Shown here: positions 25,425 through 37,400 of the stretch, piece by piece
How positions within the stretch are numbered: position 1 is the stretch's first letter
Layout of the letters: each line of letters opens with the position of its first letter
Assembly: GCA_035222895.1 (NCBI GenBank)
Contig: JAVYIG010002205.1
Coordinates: forward strand, 62,001 to 126,000
DNA from: Strongylocentrotus droebachiensis
Taxonomy: Eukaryota; Echinodermata; Echinoidea; Camarodonta; Strongylocentrotidae
DNA length: 64,000 nucleotides
Direction: 5' to 3'
Notes under the pieces: model-generated
The model's input: only the letters and a program-made list of their open reading frames with translations
The model's database searches: none
What the model was told of the DNA's origin: nothing
Made by a program: the position numbers and the translations under genes

Positions 25425-25896
25425 ATAATGAGGTACCAAAATATGCTCATCTGACCGTGATTAAATGCCGAAAACCCCTGAGCTTCCGAGGGCTCTGCCC
25501 CCTGGATTCCACCTAGGGCTCTAAGGCGGGCCCCTGGATGCTCGTGTGGCGTTAATCTAATGCCTAGAACACCTGAGCTTCTGGGGGCTCCGCCCACTGG
25601 ACCCCACGCCAATTAGTGTCCTGACAGTGTCATAAATAAGGTATAAAATAAAAAGGCTCATCTGAACGTAATTAAACGCATAAAACCCCTGAGCTTCCGG
25701 GGGCTCTGCCCCTAGACCCCACCTAGAGCCCGAAGGTAGCGGGCCCCTAGATGCTCATCTGAAGGGAATTTAATTCCTAAGAACGCTGAGCTTCTGGGGG
25801 CTCTGCCCCCTGGACCCCACGCCAATTAATATCATGCCAGTGTCACAAATATGGTATCAAAATATGCTCATCTGACCTTAATTAAATGCCTAAAAC
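25425..25896. repeat. Tandem repeat, roughly 100- to 210-bp unit
   Basis: The pattern GCTCATCTGA...TTAA..GCCTAAAACCCCTGAGCTTC...GGGCTCTGCCCCCTGGA repeats across the block, with alternating subunits, one containing ACCCCACGCCAATTA. A reverse-complement copy is at about 2383-2520. Confidence 0.7.
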
Positions 25897-26685
25897 CAGG
25901 GGCGGATCTACGGGGGGGGGGGGTAGGGGGTTTAACCCCCCCCCCCCCTTGGGTTGCCAAGTGAAAATGTGATGTGCATAGAAAAACGTCTTAATGTGAG
26001 AAGATATTCAACTCATCTGCGGCTTGTCATTGGGTCAAAATAAATTGCCTCGCTATAGGACGATATTCTGCACCGTCATAGGGTCAAAAAATCGAAAAAC
26101 TAGTGGCCGCCCTCACTCGAAAATGCATGTGCCGGGTAGACCAAAAGCTTCAGTCTCTCTATATCGTCGGTTGTTCCACTGAGACTACGTCTGGCTCCAC
26201 TAGACCTCCGATTATGGGGAATGTCAACAAATGTCAGTTTTATTAAAGAAATCAGGAGCGGATCTAGCTTTTTGCTAAGGGGGGGGTTTGACCAAAATAA
26301 TGACGATGCGGAGCATCGTCAACGAGCCGCGAAGCGGCGAGCCGATTTTTTGGGGGTGTTTATTTGAACCCCGTAAATGATGTTTTCCTGGCATCTATTA
26401 ACACAATGGAGACCATAAAAAGCAGTGCATGATAACGTCTTTTTAAATCAAGTAACAGTTTAATACACAGTTATATCCAGAGTTATCATGTGTTTGGTTA
26501 AGTTACCAGATGAGTTGAATATCTTCTCACAATATTTGCACTTGAAAGGGTTTCTCTCTACAGCGTGCGTTCTTTTTTCTTTCTTTTTTTCTTTTTTTTT
26601 TTCCTTTTTTTTTTTTTTTTTTTTTTGGGCCGCCCAAGGGGGGGGTTTAAACCCCCTAAACCCCCCCCGTAGATCCGCGCCTGGA
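25897..26685. mobile_element. Element with CCAGGCGCGGATCTACGG inverted ends
   Basis: The left end CCAGGGGCGGATCTACGG and the right end (reverse complement CCAGGCGCGGATCTACGG) are inverted copies, each followed by a G run. A second head (CAGGAGCGGATCTAGC at about 26253) suggests a nested relative. A long T run lies at 26581-26627. No target duplication could be assigned. Confidence 0.55.
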
Positions 26686-27231
26686 AATGACCTAGATCTA
26701 TATATCAGACGGTTATTTATGTCTAGTGCCGGGTAGCTAGGCTACGTCTCTTTGTACGAAGGATGGAAAACAATCCTCTTAATGAATTTTGGATTTGAGT
26801 GACACGAAACTTTTTAACTCCCAAAAGGGTGTCGTGACTAACAAAACAAACCACAAGGTTAGAAGAACATTAAATACTCGTGCCCCCCCCCCCCCCCCCC
26901 CCCCTCCCCCCATCCCCCATCACTCCGCGATCCGCTGACAGAGCCTGCGCTACTAACTGTTAAGGTTAACGTGAGTATGAAGTGTTAATTCGTGAAAATA
27001 ACTACCGTGTTCTAGCTTTTAATCAGAGGGATAAAAGTATGCAGTTAAGCCGTAAAGCATTAGTCTACATAGCTAATCTTTTATTAAATGATTCTATTTT
27101 CTGTTTGGCACATAGTCTAGATCTATATCATTATCGCACTTACCGTCTAGAAAATTCGAATGACCCACATGCTCATTTCTGTGTTTGTTGTGCATTACTA
27201 AATTAGCAAGCCGTTAAGCCCACACGTCTTG
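26686..27231. other. Spacer with a poly-C run
   Basis: A C run lies at about 26884-26911. No gene is recognised up to the 3' end of the LINE. Confidence 0.5.
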
Positions 27232-27428
27232 AATCTTGAATTTGTTGCACCCAAAAAGCTACGTTGACAGCTGTCCAGGGTGGAGTAACAGTGGTAGTGT
27301 GTGAGTGCGTGATGCGTGCAAGTAAAAGAAGCCAGACATTGTGCAGAAGAAGACATGTAAACTGGAGAGTACGAAGAAGTAGGGTGCATCTGGTGAGAAC
27401 ATTAATGTCGGCTTCATGGCTTCCCTCC

Positions 27429-30060
27429 CTACAGGGCCCTGGTGGGCATGCCCATCATGGCTATGATGGACGGGACTGCGGAGGTCTGAAAACCAGCAAT
27501 CGAGCTAGATGTTACAGCTACTGCTGGGAGTCTGTTCCATATGGGAATAACTCGGGGGAAAAAACTGTACTTATAGCAGTCCACTCTGCAGGGAAGCTGG
27601 TGAAAAATAAATGGGTGTGTGGTGTGTCCACGTAGCTCTCTCTGGTGCAAGACTGGGTGAATACCAGGTGTAAGTGGGATGTTCACCATGTTCTTGTGGA
27701 TTTTGAAGAACATTCCACACTGGGCAAAGATTCTTCGTTGTTCAAGAGTATTCCAGGCCAGTAGAGAAATCATGTCTGAGACGCTCGATGTCCTTCTAAA
27801 GTCTTGGGTGACAAAACGTGCAGCTTGCCTCTGGATTCCTTCCAGCAAGTTGGTATTACGCCGTTTATGTGGATTCCATGCACATGAGGAGTATTCAAGT
27901 TGAGGCCGAACTAGGGTCTTGTAGGCGGTTTCCCTCACTTTCTTGCTGCAGGAGCCGAGATTTCTCCTCAAGATGCCCATGGTTCTGGATGCCTTAGAGC
28001 GGAGTGCTTCGACGTGGGTGTTCCAGCGTAGATCATCTCGAACTGTTACACCAAGGTACTTGTATGTCTTCTTCTGTGGGAGTACTTGCTCATTCACTGA
28101 GTAGTTGAACAGGTATGGCCGGCGCTTCAAGGTGATGGAGAGGTGAGCACATTTAGAGATGTTAAAGGCCATGCTCCAAGTTTCAGCCCACTGAAACACC
28201 TTCTGAAGGTCTTCTTGGAGCTTTCCTGGTCATCAGGGCCACAGATTGTACGGTAGATGACACTGTCGTCAGCAAACAGTCTCATGGAGGAATTGACATT
28301 AGTTGTGATGTCATTGACATATAGCAGAAACAGCATAGGGCCGAGGACGGATCCCTGCGGAACCCCTGATAGTACGCTAGAGGGCGGAGAGGCAGAGCCA
28401 TTGACAGACACTTGTTGAGACCTGCCAGTTAAGAATGCACTGATCCAGTGATGGGTGTTTCCCTGGATTCCGTAGTACGTCAGCTTATGTAGGAGTTTGC
28501 GATGTGAAACACGGTCAAACGCCTTGCTAAAGTCCAAAAAGAGCACATCAGTTTGGCGTTTCTCGTTTATTGCTTGAGACCAGTCATCTACAGCCTCGAC
28601 AAGTTGTGTCTCGCAAGATAATTTCTCCCGAAATCCATGTTGTTTGTCAATAAGGACGTCGTTGTCTGCTAGGTGTTTCGATACATGACTCAGAACAACA
28701 TGTTCCATCACCTTACAACAGATGCATGTGAGGCTAATCGGCCTGTAGTTGGCAGGATCACTTTTAACACCACTCTTGTATATGCCAGCAACACGAGCTC
28801 TTTTCCAGTCTCTGGGAAGTATGCCAGTATGGTACGATTGTTGGAAAAGATGCGTCAGGATTGGTGAAAGATCTTCAGCATATTCCTTCAAAACTCGTGA
28901 TGTTATTTCATCTGGACCGCTTGCTTTGTTTGCCTTAAGTTGTTTAAGCTGCTTCACTATTCCATTTAGGCCTATTTCTAAGTCAGCAATGGGAGTGTAG
29001 GGGCATGGTCCCATGCAGGGGAGTGGGTTTGCATCATCCTGGGTGAAAACAGATGAGAATTGTCTGTTGAGAGCATCAGCTTTCTGATCACTTGTGAAGT
29101 ACAGTGTCTCGTCCTTCTTCAGAGTGGGTATTCCAACAGAGTCTCGTTTCTGGTTTTTCACGTATGTCCAGAACTTCTTACCATCTGTTTTCAGGCTGTC
29201 GCCTATAACATTATTCATGTAGTCATGGTGAGATTTTCTCAGTGATTTCTGTACCTCTCTCCTTTTCTTCTTGTAGCTCTCCCAAGTTTCATCGGTCCTT
29301 TCTCGTATAGCTTTCCCATACAGCTTGTCTCTCTTACGCATTTGTTGTATGATGCTTCTAGAGACGTATGGGTGACTTGGCTTCCCATTCCAGGTCTTAG
29401 ATGGTATTTGCCGCATGACAGAATCTATGGTTGATTTGAAGAAATTCCAGTTTTCTTCTACAGTTCTCTCATTTGGGTTATCTTCGAAGTACTTTTCTGT
29501 TGCTTCAGTAATACACTTCTGCACTTCGGTTTTATTTGCTTTGTCATACTTGTAGATTGTTCGTGATGACTTTCTTTCAAGTTTAGGAGGTAAACTAATG
29601 CTATACACAAGTATACTGTGGTCACTAATTCCTGATGCAGTCTGAACATCTCCAATGAGTTCATCATTTGATGTGAGTGTCAGGTCCAGCACATTTCCAG
29701 AGATAGGCCTGGTGATATGTTTCACTACTTGTGTGAGGTTAAAGTAGTTTAGAAGTTCAATGAAGCTGTTATGCAGAGACTGGGTTCTTGGACTTGAAGT
29801 GGTTGTAGAATTCCAATCAATATCGGGTAGGTTGAAATCCCCTCCAAGAATGACATTTGGAACTCTCTTTGTGTGTTTTGAGAAGATTCCATTTATGCTA
29901 TCATGTAGTTGATCTAGTGCATCATTACTGGCATTCGGGGGCCTGTAGTAGCTTCCGATGTATAGAGTAGTACCGCCCTTGAACTGTACCGATGCCCAGA
30001 TGATTTCGGCTAGGGCCAAATTAATCTCTGGTTTTTCTACAACTGCTATGTCATTTTTAA
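27429..30060 (-). pseudogene. LINE ORF: end of endonuclease plus reverse transcriptase, frameshifted
   Basis: Minus-strand frame with the second half of an APE-type endonuclease (SYYRPPNAS, VILGGDFNLPDIDW, SGISDHSILV). The RT domain follows: WKRARVAGIYKSG, FLDFSKAFDRVSH, SGVPQGSVLGPMLFLLYVND and the catalytic FADD. At about 28220-28230 the reading moves to another frame, consistent with a single-base deletion. It then continues (YKYLGVTVRDDLRWNTHV, RPQLEYSSCAWNP) to a stop at 27429. The upstream edge at 30060 is the integration point of the LTR element, where the frame is kept relative to the 42.4-kb fragment. So the LINE carried one frameshift besides the disruption, and it is dead. Confidence 0.88.
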
Positions 30061-30064
30061 ATGC
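30061..30064. repeat. Target-site duplication, left copy (ATGC)
   Basis: ATGC directly precedes the 5' LTR and is repeated directly after the 3' LTR at 42403-42406. Four to six bp is normal for Ty3/gypsy integrases. Confidence 0.85.
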
Positions 30065-30372
30065 TGTAGTAGTTTTTTATATCAAGCTACGCTAGCAGAC
30101 GACGACAGCCGTATCCAGTAGCAGCCTACGCTAGCAGACGACGTCTGCAGTCTGCAATAGCCACCCTCACCACTAGAGGGCGCTATTCCTATTGGAAGTT
30201 TCCGTGGATGAGAGTCAACCTGAACTCTCTCTCTCATGCAACCGACACCTCTACCGAACAGACGTACCTTTACTGGAAGTTAAGGATGTCAAGCCTGATT
30301 GCCTGATACATTTCCAGTGAGTATTTCATGTCTGGTTATGGTGTCTATAAAGTAGCTCCCAAGTCTACTTCA
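30065..30372 (+). repeat. 5' LTR, 308 bp
   Basis: It begins TGTAGTAG and ends TCTACTTCA (TG...CA). It reads base for base like the LTR at 42095-42402. It contains a direct repeat of CTACGCTAGCAGACGACG (from 30087 and 30126) and a CTCF-like string CCACTAGAGGGCGCTA at 30170-30185. Promoter and polyadenylation functions are expected for an LTR; no certain TATA box or signal was picked. Confidence 0.97.
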
Positions 30373-30373
30373 T

Positions 30374-30391
30374 TGGCGTCACGGACTTTTA
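30374..30391 (+). other. Probable primer-binding site
   Basis: TGGCGTCACGGACTTTTA begins one base after the 5' LTR. TGG is the complement of a tRNA CCA end. The priming tRNA was not identified. Confidence 0.6.
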
Positions 30392-31275
30392 GGACCTCGA
30401 AATGCACCGTTTTGGGGTAACTTGTTGTGTTGTTTTGTCAATTTATTTTGTCAAAACGGGGCGTGGACCTAAATTTGCTGGGTTGTGCTTGGGGCTGTGC
30501 GGGATGATGCTCGCTGGGTTCCTAGTGGAAACTGGGTTTCCAGGTGGAAGTGGTGGGCGTTGCCCGCTAATAGTTCCGGCTGACCATTCTTTTTTCAGTG
30601 GGTAAATTTTCTGTGCCGATACGGGGGTTGAGTGCCGTGAAGGGCTGGCGGGTTCGGTGGGGGCTGGGTAGGCCCACTGGCCGGATGGCTGCGGTGAAAT
30701 ATGGTACTTTATCTCCCGTGAGTGGATGTTATGTTGTTATTTGTGGCTTGTGTTAAAAAGCTAGTGGTGTGGGTGTCCTGTTTTATGTCTTTTTACAGTG
30801 TTGAATGTGGTCTGTAGAACGATGGATGATGGAATGTGGGAGACATTCCAGGGATGACCGGGGGGGTAGTTATATCCCCAGCCTGGGTTGCGTTTTCTCA
30901 TTTCATATCCCTCCGAGCGTGAGTCTTACGTAGAACGGGTTTCAAAATTCGCGCACGTCTGCTGGCGTGGCTTGGAGGGATGGACCAATTGGGGCGTTGG
31001 ATGCGCTGCCCGTCTAATTTCTCCGGAGGGGGGGAAAGGGAATTTCCCATTCGCTCACGTGCTGTGGCGTATACGTTACGTACGAGATCGAGAGGAAGGA
31101 TTTTCTCGGAAACAGCGGAGGAAATTTGAGTGAGCAGATTCCATCTCTTTCACTTTGTTTCGTTATCGAGGCAACTTGAAAGATTTTTGCTCCGGCAAGT
31201 TTTTGAAATTAGCTATTTCAAAGTTACTTTCGAGTGTTTCCCAAGTTCTTTTGGACAGAGTGGTGCATCAGGCGT

Positions 31276-31284
31276 AAGGTAAGA
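31276..31284 (+). promoter_or_regulatory. Candidate splice donor in the retrotransposon leader
   Basis: AAG|GTAAGA at about 31276-31284 is close to the consensus donor. Joined to the acceptor before 38577, it would make a short subgenomic RNA carrying ORF3, as retroviruses and errantiviruses do for env. This is inference only. Confidence 0.4.
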
Positions 31285-31518
31285 AACCTTTTGCTTTGTT
31301 TCGAATCATTTAGACCGATTTTGTCGGGCTTTTTCCTTCATTTATTTTTGGTGTTTGGTTGGGTTGACTGGTTACGTGGGTGAGTGCCCGCGAGCACTCA
31401 CGTGTATGCCACCTATTGTGTGTAGGGGGCTGCGCGCTGTGTGACCAATTAGTTTCAACGAGTTGAATTAAAGAGGGAATAAAAAGTGATTATTGGTTGA
31501 ACATAAGCTGTTTAATTA

Positions 31519-32790
31519 TATTTAGTGGATATCGTGGGGGTTCTCCTCCCAGGTGTTCTGCTCTTGTGAAGGGGGTTGTTTCTCCTTTGCAGGCTTGGGT
31601 AATTTAATTCTATTTAGTGGATATCGTGGGGGTTCTGCTCCTGGGAGTTCTGCTCTTGTGAAAGGGATTGTAGTCTCCTTTGCAGGCTTGATTACTTTAA
31701 TTCTTTTATGAAATAGTTATTGAACAATCCTTAGGTTAGTTTAGGGCAAGTACTTTAGATTTGTTGGTTTATTTGTTGGTGGAGGGAGTCGTATTTATAA
31801 TTCCTTTCGCTAATTAAATAGATAGAAAGCTATAGGTTGCTATATTTGTATTTCTGAACTGGCTGTGGTTGGAATTTGTATTAATCGTGGTGGTGTTCTG
31901 GTTAATCTATAACTGGGATTGCTTTGATTGTTTGTTTATCTTGGTTGACTGTTCGGTTTTTAACTCTGTTGTAGGGGTGTTTTCCGGGAAACAGGAGATA
32001 TCAAATAAATAAATAGCACTTTTGTGACCGTGGGTGAGGACTTGGCTCTGGGAGTTTTATCCCAGGGTAGTCGTGAGTCTTGGCGGTGCGAAGGTGGGGC
32101 AGTTGTAGTGTTGGAGTATTAGGATATCTATTGCGTTATACAGATACAACTATAGTATTTGTTATTCCTCATATTTAGGGACAGTTTCAGAATTTACGAA
32201 TAATTATAGACTTACAGATTAATACTGTTAGGGGTTAACAGTCAGTGCCGGGGTAGGGCTATATCCCGATTCTGGTGTGCTGGTTAGCTCCTTCTTTTAT
32301 TTTTATCGAACCTCTCCAGCAGGGAGTGATAGCTCATTCTTGAGTTAAGTAGGCTCTCTGTCGAGGGGTGTAGCTCCTTCTTTTATTTATCGAACCTCTC
32401 AAGCGGGGAGTGATAGCTCAGTCTTGAGTTTGTGGATATTTTATATCGGTTCGGTGAATTTAGGGGTTTCTGTTTTTGGGTGTGGTTGAGATTGTGTGCA
32501 ATTGTGCTAATATACCCTAGTATATTCTACCCAATTATTTACCTGTGATTGTATGGGTATTAACAATTGTTGGGTAGTTTAATTAATATTCTGGGATATA
32601 TTTTGTTGTTGCACAAATTTCCTAGTGAATTCTGTCCAATTATTTACCTGTGGTTGTATGGGTGTTAATGATTATTGGGTAGTTCAATTAATTAATCTTC
32701 AGGGATATAAATCCTAGTATATTGTTCTGTTCAATTAGTTACCTGCAGTAGTAGGTGTTTCTAATTGTTGAAGAGATCAATCCGTATCCT
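31519..32790 (+). repeat. Tandem duplications in the retrotransposon leader
   Basis: Three separate short arrays. TTTAGTGGATATCGTGGGGG starts two copies of about 100 bp (31519-31700). TAGCTCCTTCTTTTATTT starts two of about 90 bp (32283-32440). CCAATTATTTACCTGTG..TGTATGGGT recurs two to three times (32540-32770). The untranslated leader of about 2.5 kb (30373-32853) has no long open frame; its function (packaging, translation control or splicing) is unknown. Confidence 0.75.
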
Positions 32791-32853
32791 GGGATTTATT
32801 TTATTGTAGAGTTGGTATTATTATTGTGGGAGTGAACCTCGCATTGTGGGAGT

Positions 32854-34422
32854 ATGGCGAGGGTTTCGATCAATAGGTGTACATTCGCGGAGTTACTGGC
32901 AATGCCCGGGTTAAGCCCTGTTCGAGCAGGGTGTATCTTAGAACTCCGGGAGAAACACGGGGCAATCACTCCTGAGATTATGGGGTCCTCTCCTTTATTT
33001 GAGGATCTGGAGAATCTTCAGGATCGATTTGATTTTCGGCCGCGTATGGGTTCTGGGGGAGGGTTCCCTGGAATGACGTTTAGAACGATTTCCCAGACAG
33101 GGGATTTCTGTAGTAGCACGCCCCATGAGGGAGGTTCCGGAGACCAGAGTCCCTATGTTTATCCCCATGATAGTTATCCACCCCCACCGGGGGGGTCGCA
33201 CGGGCATTCTGCTGTATATACGGGGGGATATGAGGGTGGTGAGGATACTACTCTTTCACCCCGGACTCTTCCCCGTTTGCCCCGGGATAGGAATGATGCT
33301 TTCTCCCGACCATCTGTGTCTAGGTGGGAGGGAGATTGGGGAGGTAATCGAGGTAGGACCTCGTATCAGGCACTCCCCAAATCAATTGCGTTTGACGGGC
33401 GGGGGAATTGGCGCGCGTTTTTCCGCAAATTCAGTGCGTTTGCGGAGGCTCGCGAGTGGGATCACTCCCAGCGGCTTAATCATTTATGCTGGAGTTTGGA
33501 TGGCCAGGCAAGTGTTTTTTTTGATGGAATTCAGGAGCGGGACCCGGATATGGGGTATTTCGGGGTAGTGCGCCAGCTGGAGAGCCGGTTCGGATACCGG
33601 GAGCCTCCGGAGGCAACCCTTTTAGAATTCAACACGGCTAAGCAGGATCTCACAGAATCCTTGCCTGAATGGGCGGATAAGCTGCACCAGCTTGCATCCC
33701 GGGCATTTCCCGGGGTCCCCGATGCGTACGTGCAGCGGCAGCTGGTATTGCGTTTATGCCAGGGCTGCGTTGACCGAGATGCTGGGTGTCACGCCCTTAA
33801 TCAGCGCCTTTCTAATGTTGGGGAAGCAGTGGAGGCAATCCGCTGGTTTCAGCACGCCCATAAGGCCATGTACGGCCGCTCCCGGCAGGCTAAAGTAATG
33901 GCGACCGAATCGAGCGAGGCCAGGGAGCCTGAGGTGCGAAGGGTAGATATTGCCCCGCGATCGACGCAGGGTGCTCCTGATACCCGCCCCCCTTCACGAC
34001 TTGAGACCCGGATGTCTGAGTTGGAGGAACGGACGGATAACCGAATATCCGGGTTAGCGAAAAGTTTTGATACTCGGATGTCCGGTTTAGCTAAGAGTGT
34101 GGATAGCCAGATATCTAGTTTGACTTCCAGTTTGGATATCCGAATATCCGGTCTGGAGAAGAATCTGGAGAAGTTTATTGAGGCTTTGCATGAAGCGCGG
34201 GTGCCTTCGCCGACCCAAGCACCCAGGGGTTGTTATGCCTGTGGTGAAATAGGTCATTTCCGGAGGGATTGCCCTCGGGCCAAAACCAATCCATTAACCC
34301 AGCGAGTTGCTCCCCCCGAAGGGGAACGAAAAGTTGCGTTCATGGAATTAGACGAGGGAAACTTTCCCGGGTCGGAGGAGAGGGCCGCTCTCCAACCCGA
34401 GAAATATGTGGCCAAGAATTAG
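32854..34422 (+). CDS. gag: Gag polyprotein of the LTR retrotransposon
   Basis: 522 codons from an ATG in good context (GGGAGTATGG). Residues 4-45 resemble a helix-hairpin-helix DNA-binding segment (INRCTFAELLAMPGLSPVRA). Residues about 180-345 carry the retrotransposon gag core (WRAFFRKFSAFAEAREW). Residues about 390-447 form four 11-residue repeats (RISGLAKSFDT, RMSGLAKSVDS, QISSLTSSLDI, RISGLEKNLEK), likely a right-handed coiled coil. A CCHC zinc knuckle CYACGEIGHFRRDC lies at about 461-474. Gag forms the particle and binds element RNA. The stop at 34420-34422 lies about 60 nt beyond the frameshift site used to make Gag-Pol. Confidence 0.95.
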   Translation: MARVSINRCTFAELLAMPGLSPVRAGCILELREKHGAITPEIMGSSPLFEDLENLQDRFDFRPRMGSGGGFPGMTFRTISQTGDFCSSTPHEGGSGDQSPYVYPHDSYPPPPGGSHGHSAVYTGGYEGGEDTTLSPRTLPRLPRDRNDAFSRPSVSRWEGDWGGNRGRTSYQALPKSIAFDGRGNWRAFFRKFSAFAEAREWDHSQRLNHLCWSLDGQASVFFDGIQERDPDMGYFGVVRQLESRFGYREPPEATLLEFNTAKQDLTESLPEWADKLHQLASRAFPGVPDAYVQRQLVLRLCQGCVDRDAGCHALNQRLSNVGEAVEAIRWFQHAHKAMYGRSRQAKVMATESSEAREPEVRRVDIAPRSTQGAPDTRPPSRLETRMSELEERTDNRISGLAKSFDTRMSGLAKSVDSQISSLTSSLDIRISGLEKNLEKFIEALHEARVPSPTQAPRGCYACGEIGHFRRDCPRAKTNPLTQRVAPPEGERKVAFMELDEGNFPGSEERAALQPEKYVAKN

Positions 34423-37400
34423 ACGCTCTCGAATCAGATATGATTGATCCTTATCCTGACCTTACCCCTATGGTTGCTGCTTTTTCTCGTTATTTAGAGG
34501 GTGTTACCTTGGGGGATTGCTCCCCTGGGGGAGCGGAGCTAAGTGATGACCCCCTACCGGAGGAGGTAACGATCTATAGATTGCGGTCCAGCTCTCTGTT
34601 GAGTGTGGCACTAGTAGTTGGGGGTTACTCTGTTAACGCTATAGTAGATACTGCTGCGGAGGTAACTATTATTTCAGATCGGATATTCGGGAGGTTGAGT
34701 CCACCCCCTGAAAAGATGCGGGAGGTTTTAGTTCATGCGGCTGGTCGGGATATGCGAATGAAGGGCATAGTAGTAGGGCCTGTGTCCATCAGGTTAGGGA
34801 CTAGGGAATTCTCTGAGGATTTGTATGTCGCTCCGATCGAGGATGACATGCTGCTGGGTGTGGATTTTCTCCATAAGCATGGGGTTAATATACATATTCG
34901 GCAGTCTCGTCTTCAAGTGGGGAAAGAATTTATCCCCATGGAATTTGGTGAAGGCCCAGGACAGGGGAGGGTGGCCCGCGTGTACTTAAGTAGGTCTGCG
35001 GTAATTCCTCCTAACCATGTCAAACTTGTTTCCTGTATTATGGATCAGCGTATGGGTGATTTCATCTTTGAGCCAGTAAGTACTCTATCAGTCCTAGCAC
35101 CTTCTGTGGTACATGGTGGTGGAAATGGGATGAAGTTGTATGTGATTAACCCGACGGATCGCAATATTCGTTTGAGAGTGTCCGAACTGTTAGGCGAGGC
35201 TCAGGAGTTGGGGACGGAAGGTGACTCGGATACTGTCCCTTTTCCCGCGGTTCGCCAGCTTACAACGGGGGAGAATGAGAATGAGAATTTCCCTTCTTAT
35301 TTGGAAGGGCTGTATGAGCGTTCGTGTGTTCTATTGGCAGAGGACGAGCGAATAAAACTTCGCCAGTTATTGGTCAAGTTCGCGGATGTGTTCGCGCGGG
35401 ATGATTTTGATTTTGGGAGTTTTACGGCTATAGAGCACCCAATAGACACAGGAACCGCTGCTCCGGTTAAGTTGAAAATGCGGCGGACTCCGCTTAGTTT
35501 CGCAAAAGAAGAGAAGGCTCATCTAGAGAAAATGTTAGATGCAGGGATTATCCGGTCCTCTATATCGGAGTGGGCATCTGCCCCAGTGTTAATCCGGAAA
35601 CGGGACGGGGGAGTCCGGTGGTGCATTGACTACCGGGCTCTCAATGATGTGACCCGGAAGGATGTATATCCGTTGCCGAATATCGAGGAGTGTCTGGATA
35701 CTCTCACTGGTAATGCTTGGTTTTCTAAGCTCGATGCTAACTCTGCGTACTACCAAGTTAAAATTCAAGAGGATGCTAGGAGGAAGACTGCGTTTACCAC
35801 AAAATACGGGTTGTATGAATTCGTGCGAATGGGGTTCGGCCTGTGTAATGCGCCTGCGACTTTTTCGAGGGCGATGGATTTGGTATTGCGGGGTCTCAAT
35901 TGGGAAATTGTCCTTGCTTTTCTGGATGATGTAGTGGTCCTCGGGGCTACTGTGGCGGATCATTTAGAGAATTTGGAGACTGTTTTGGAACGCTTTGTTC
36001 AGTATGGGCTAAAGCTGAAACCCAAAAAGTGTGTTCTGTTTCAGGAACAGATAGAGTTTCTGGGACGGGAAGTAAGTGCCAATCGGGTTCAACTCAAGGG
36101 GGAGCATGTCCGTGCAGTACTTGAGTGGCCTACTCCTGAGAATACTAAACAGGTGGAACAGTTCCTTGGGCTGGTGAATTATCACCGAGTTTTTATCAAG
36201 GATTACGCCGCAGCCGCGGTTCCTCTGTATCGTATCACAGGAAAGCATGCTTTCTGTTGGGGGGTTGAGCAGCAGGAGGCGTTCGAGGATATAAAGAGGC
36301 GGTTAACGCGGGCTCCGGTATTAACTATGCCTAATAGTCGGGATTTGTTTATCTTGGACACTGATGCCTCGAACGATGCAATAGGCGCCGAGCTCCTTCA
36401 ATTGCAGGAGGGGGAGGAGAGAGTGATTGCGTATGGCAGTAGTGCTCTCACTCCAGAGCAGCGGCGTTATTGCGTGACTAGGCGGGAATTGCTAGCGGTG
36501 GTTAGATTTACTCGGCAATATCGTCACTATTTACTGGGTAGGCAGTTTGTGGTTCGGACAGATCATAGCAGTCTCACATGGCTCCTTAGTTTCAAATATC
36601 CTCAGGGGCAGTTGGCCCGCTGGATGGAGGAATTAAGCCAGTATGACTTGCGGGTAGAGCATAGGCCAGGTAAGAAGCATGCGAATGCGGATGCATTGTC
36701 GCGAATTCCTGAGGATATGGCTGTCTGCGAGGAGTATCGTGCAGGGTTTAACTTGGAGGGTTTACCTTGTGGGGGCTGTGGATATTGTACAAAAGCGCAC
36801 CGACATTGGGCCTCATTTTTGGAGGATGTCGATTACGTGGTTCCGCTGGCATACAGACCGAAGGTTTCCCGGGCAGTGGCGGCTGAGGGAACCGTTGATT
36901 TTGTTTCTGGTTTTCCTTTGGAACTGGATGAGGTAATTGTTCCAACATTTCGGGTTCAAGTGGTCACCACTGAGGATGTGGTACCACTCCCGAATGCGAG
37001 TCTGCAAATTGAGCAAGGTGAAGATGCTCAACTCAGTCATCTCAGGAACTGGTTGGTTGATCAACTAGAACCGGAGAAAGCAACCATTATGTTGTGGGGG
37101 CCTGCGGAGAAGTATCTGTGGATTAATCGCAATGTGTTCCATATGGTTAACGGGGTGATATGTAAGCGAGTCAATGACCAGGATTATTTAGTAGTGCCTC
37201 AGTCACTAAGGGATGGGGTATTGAGTGCTAACCATGATATCCCGTCTGCTGGTCATGCAGGTCGGGATAGAACAGTGGCGAGGATAAAGGATCGGTATTT
37301 CTGGTATAATATGCACCAGGACATAAAGGAATATGTGAGGACTTGCTCGATCTGCAATCATTGTAAGAAATCGACCCGGTATGGCCACAGTCCTATGGAG

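Larger units (their letters stand above)
27232..30064 (-). mobile_element. CR1/L2-type LINE, 3' part
   Basis: Minus-strand LINE whose 5' part lies at 42403-43260, on the other side of the LTR retrotransposon. The 3' boundary is set near 27232 where ATTCAAG is repeated, resembling the short tandem tails of CR1-type elements. The boundary is approximate. Confidence 0.75.

Noticed and set aside
30402..31133. Short plus frames in the retrotransposon leader
   Set aside because: No motif, weak starts, and the region is untranslated leader by position.
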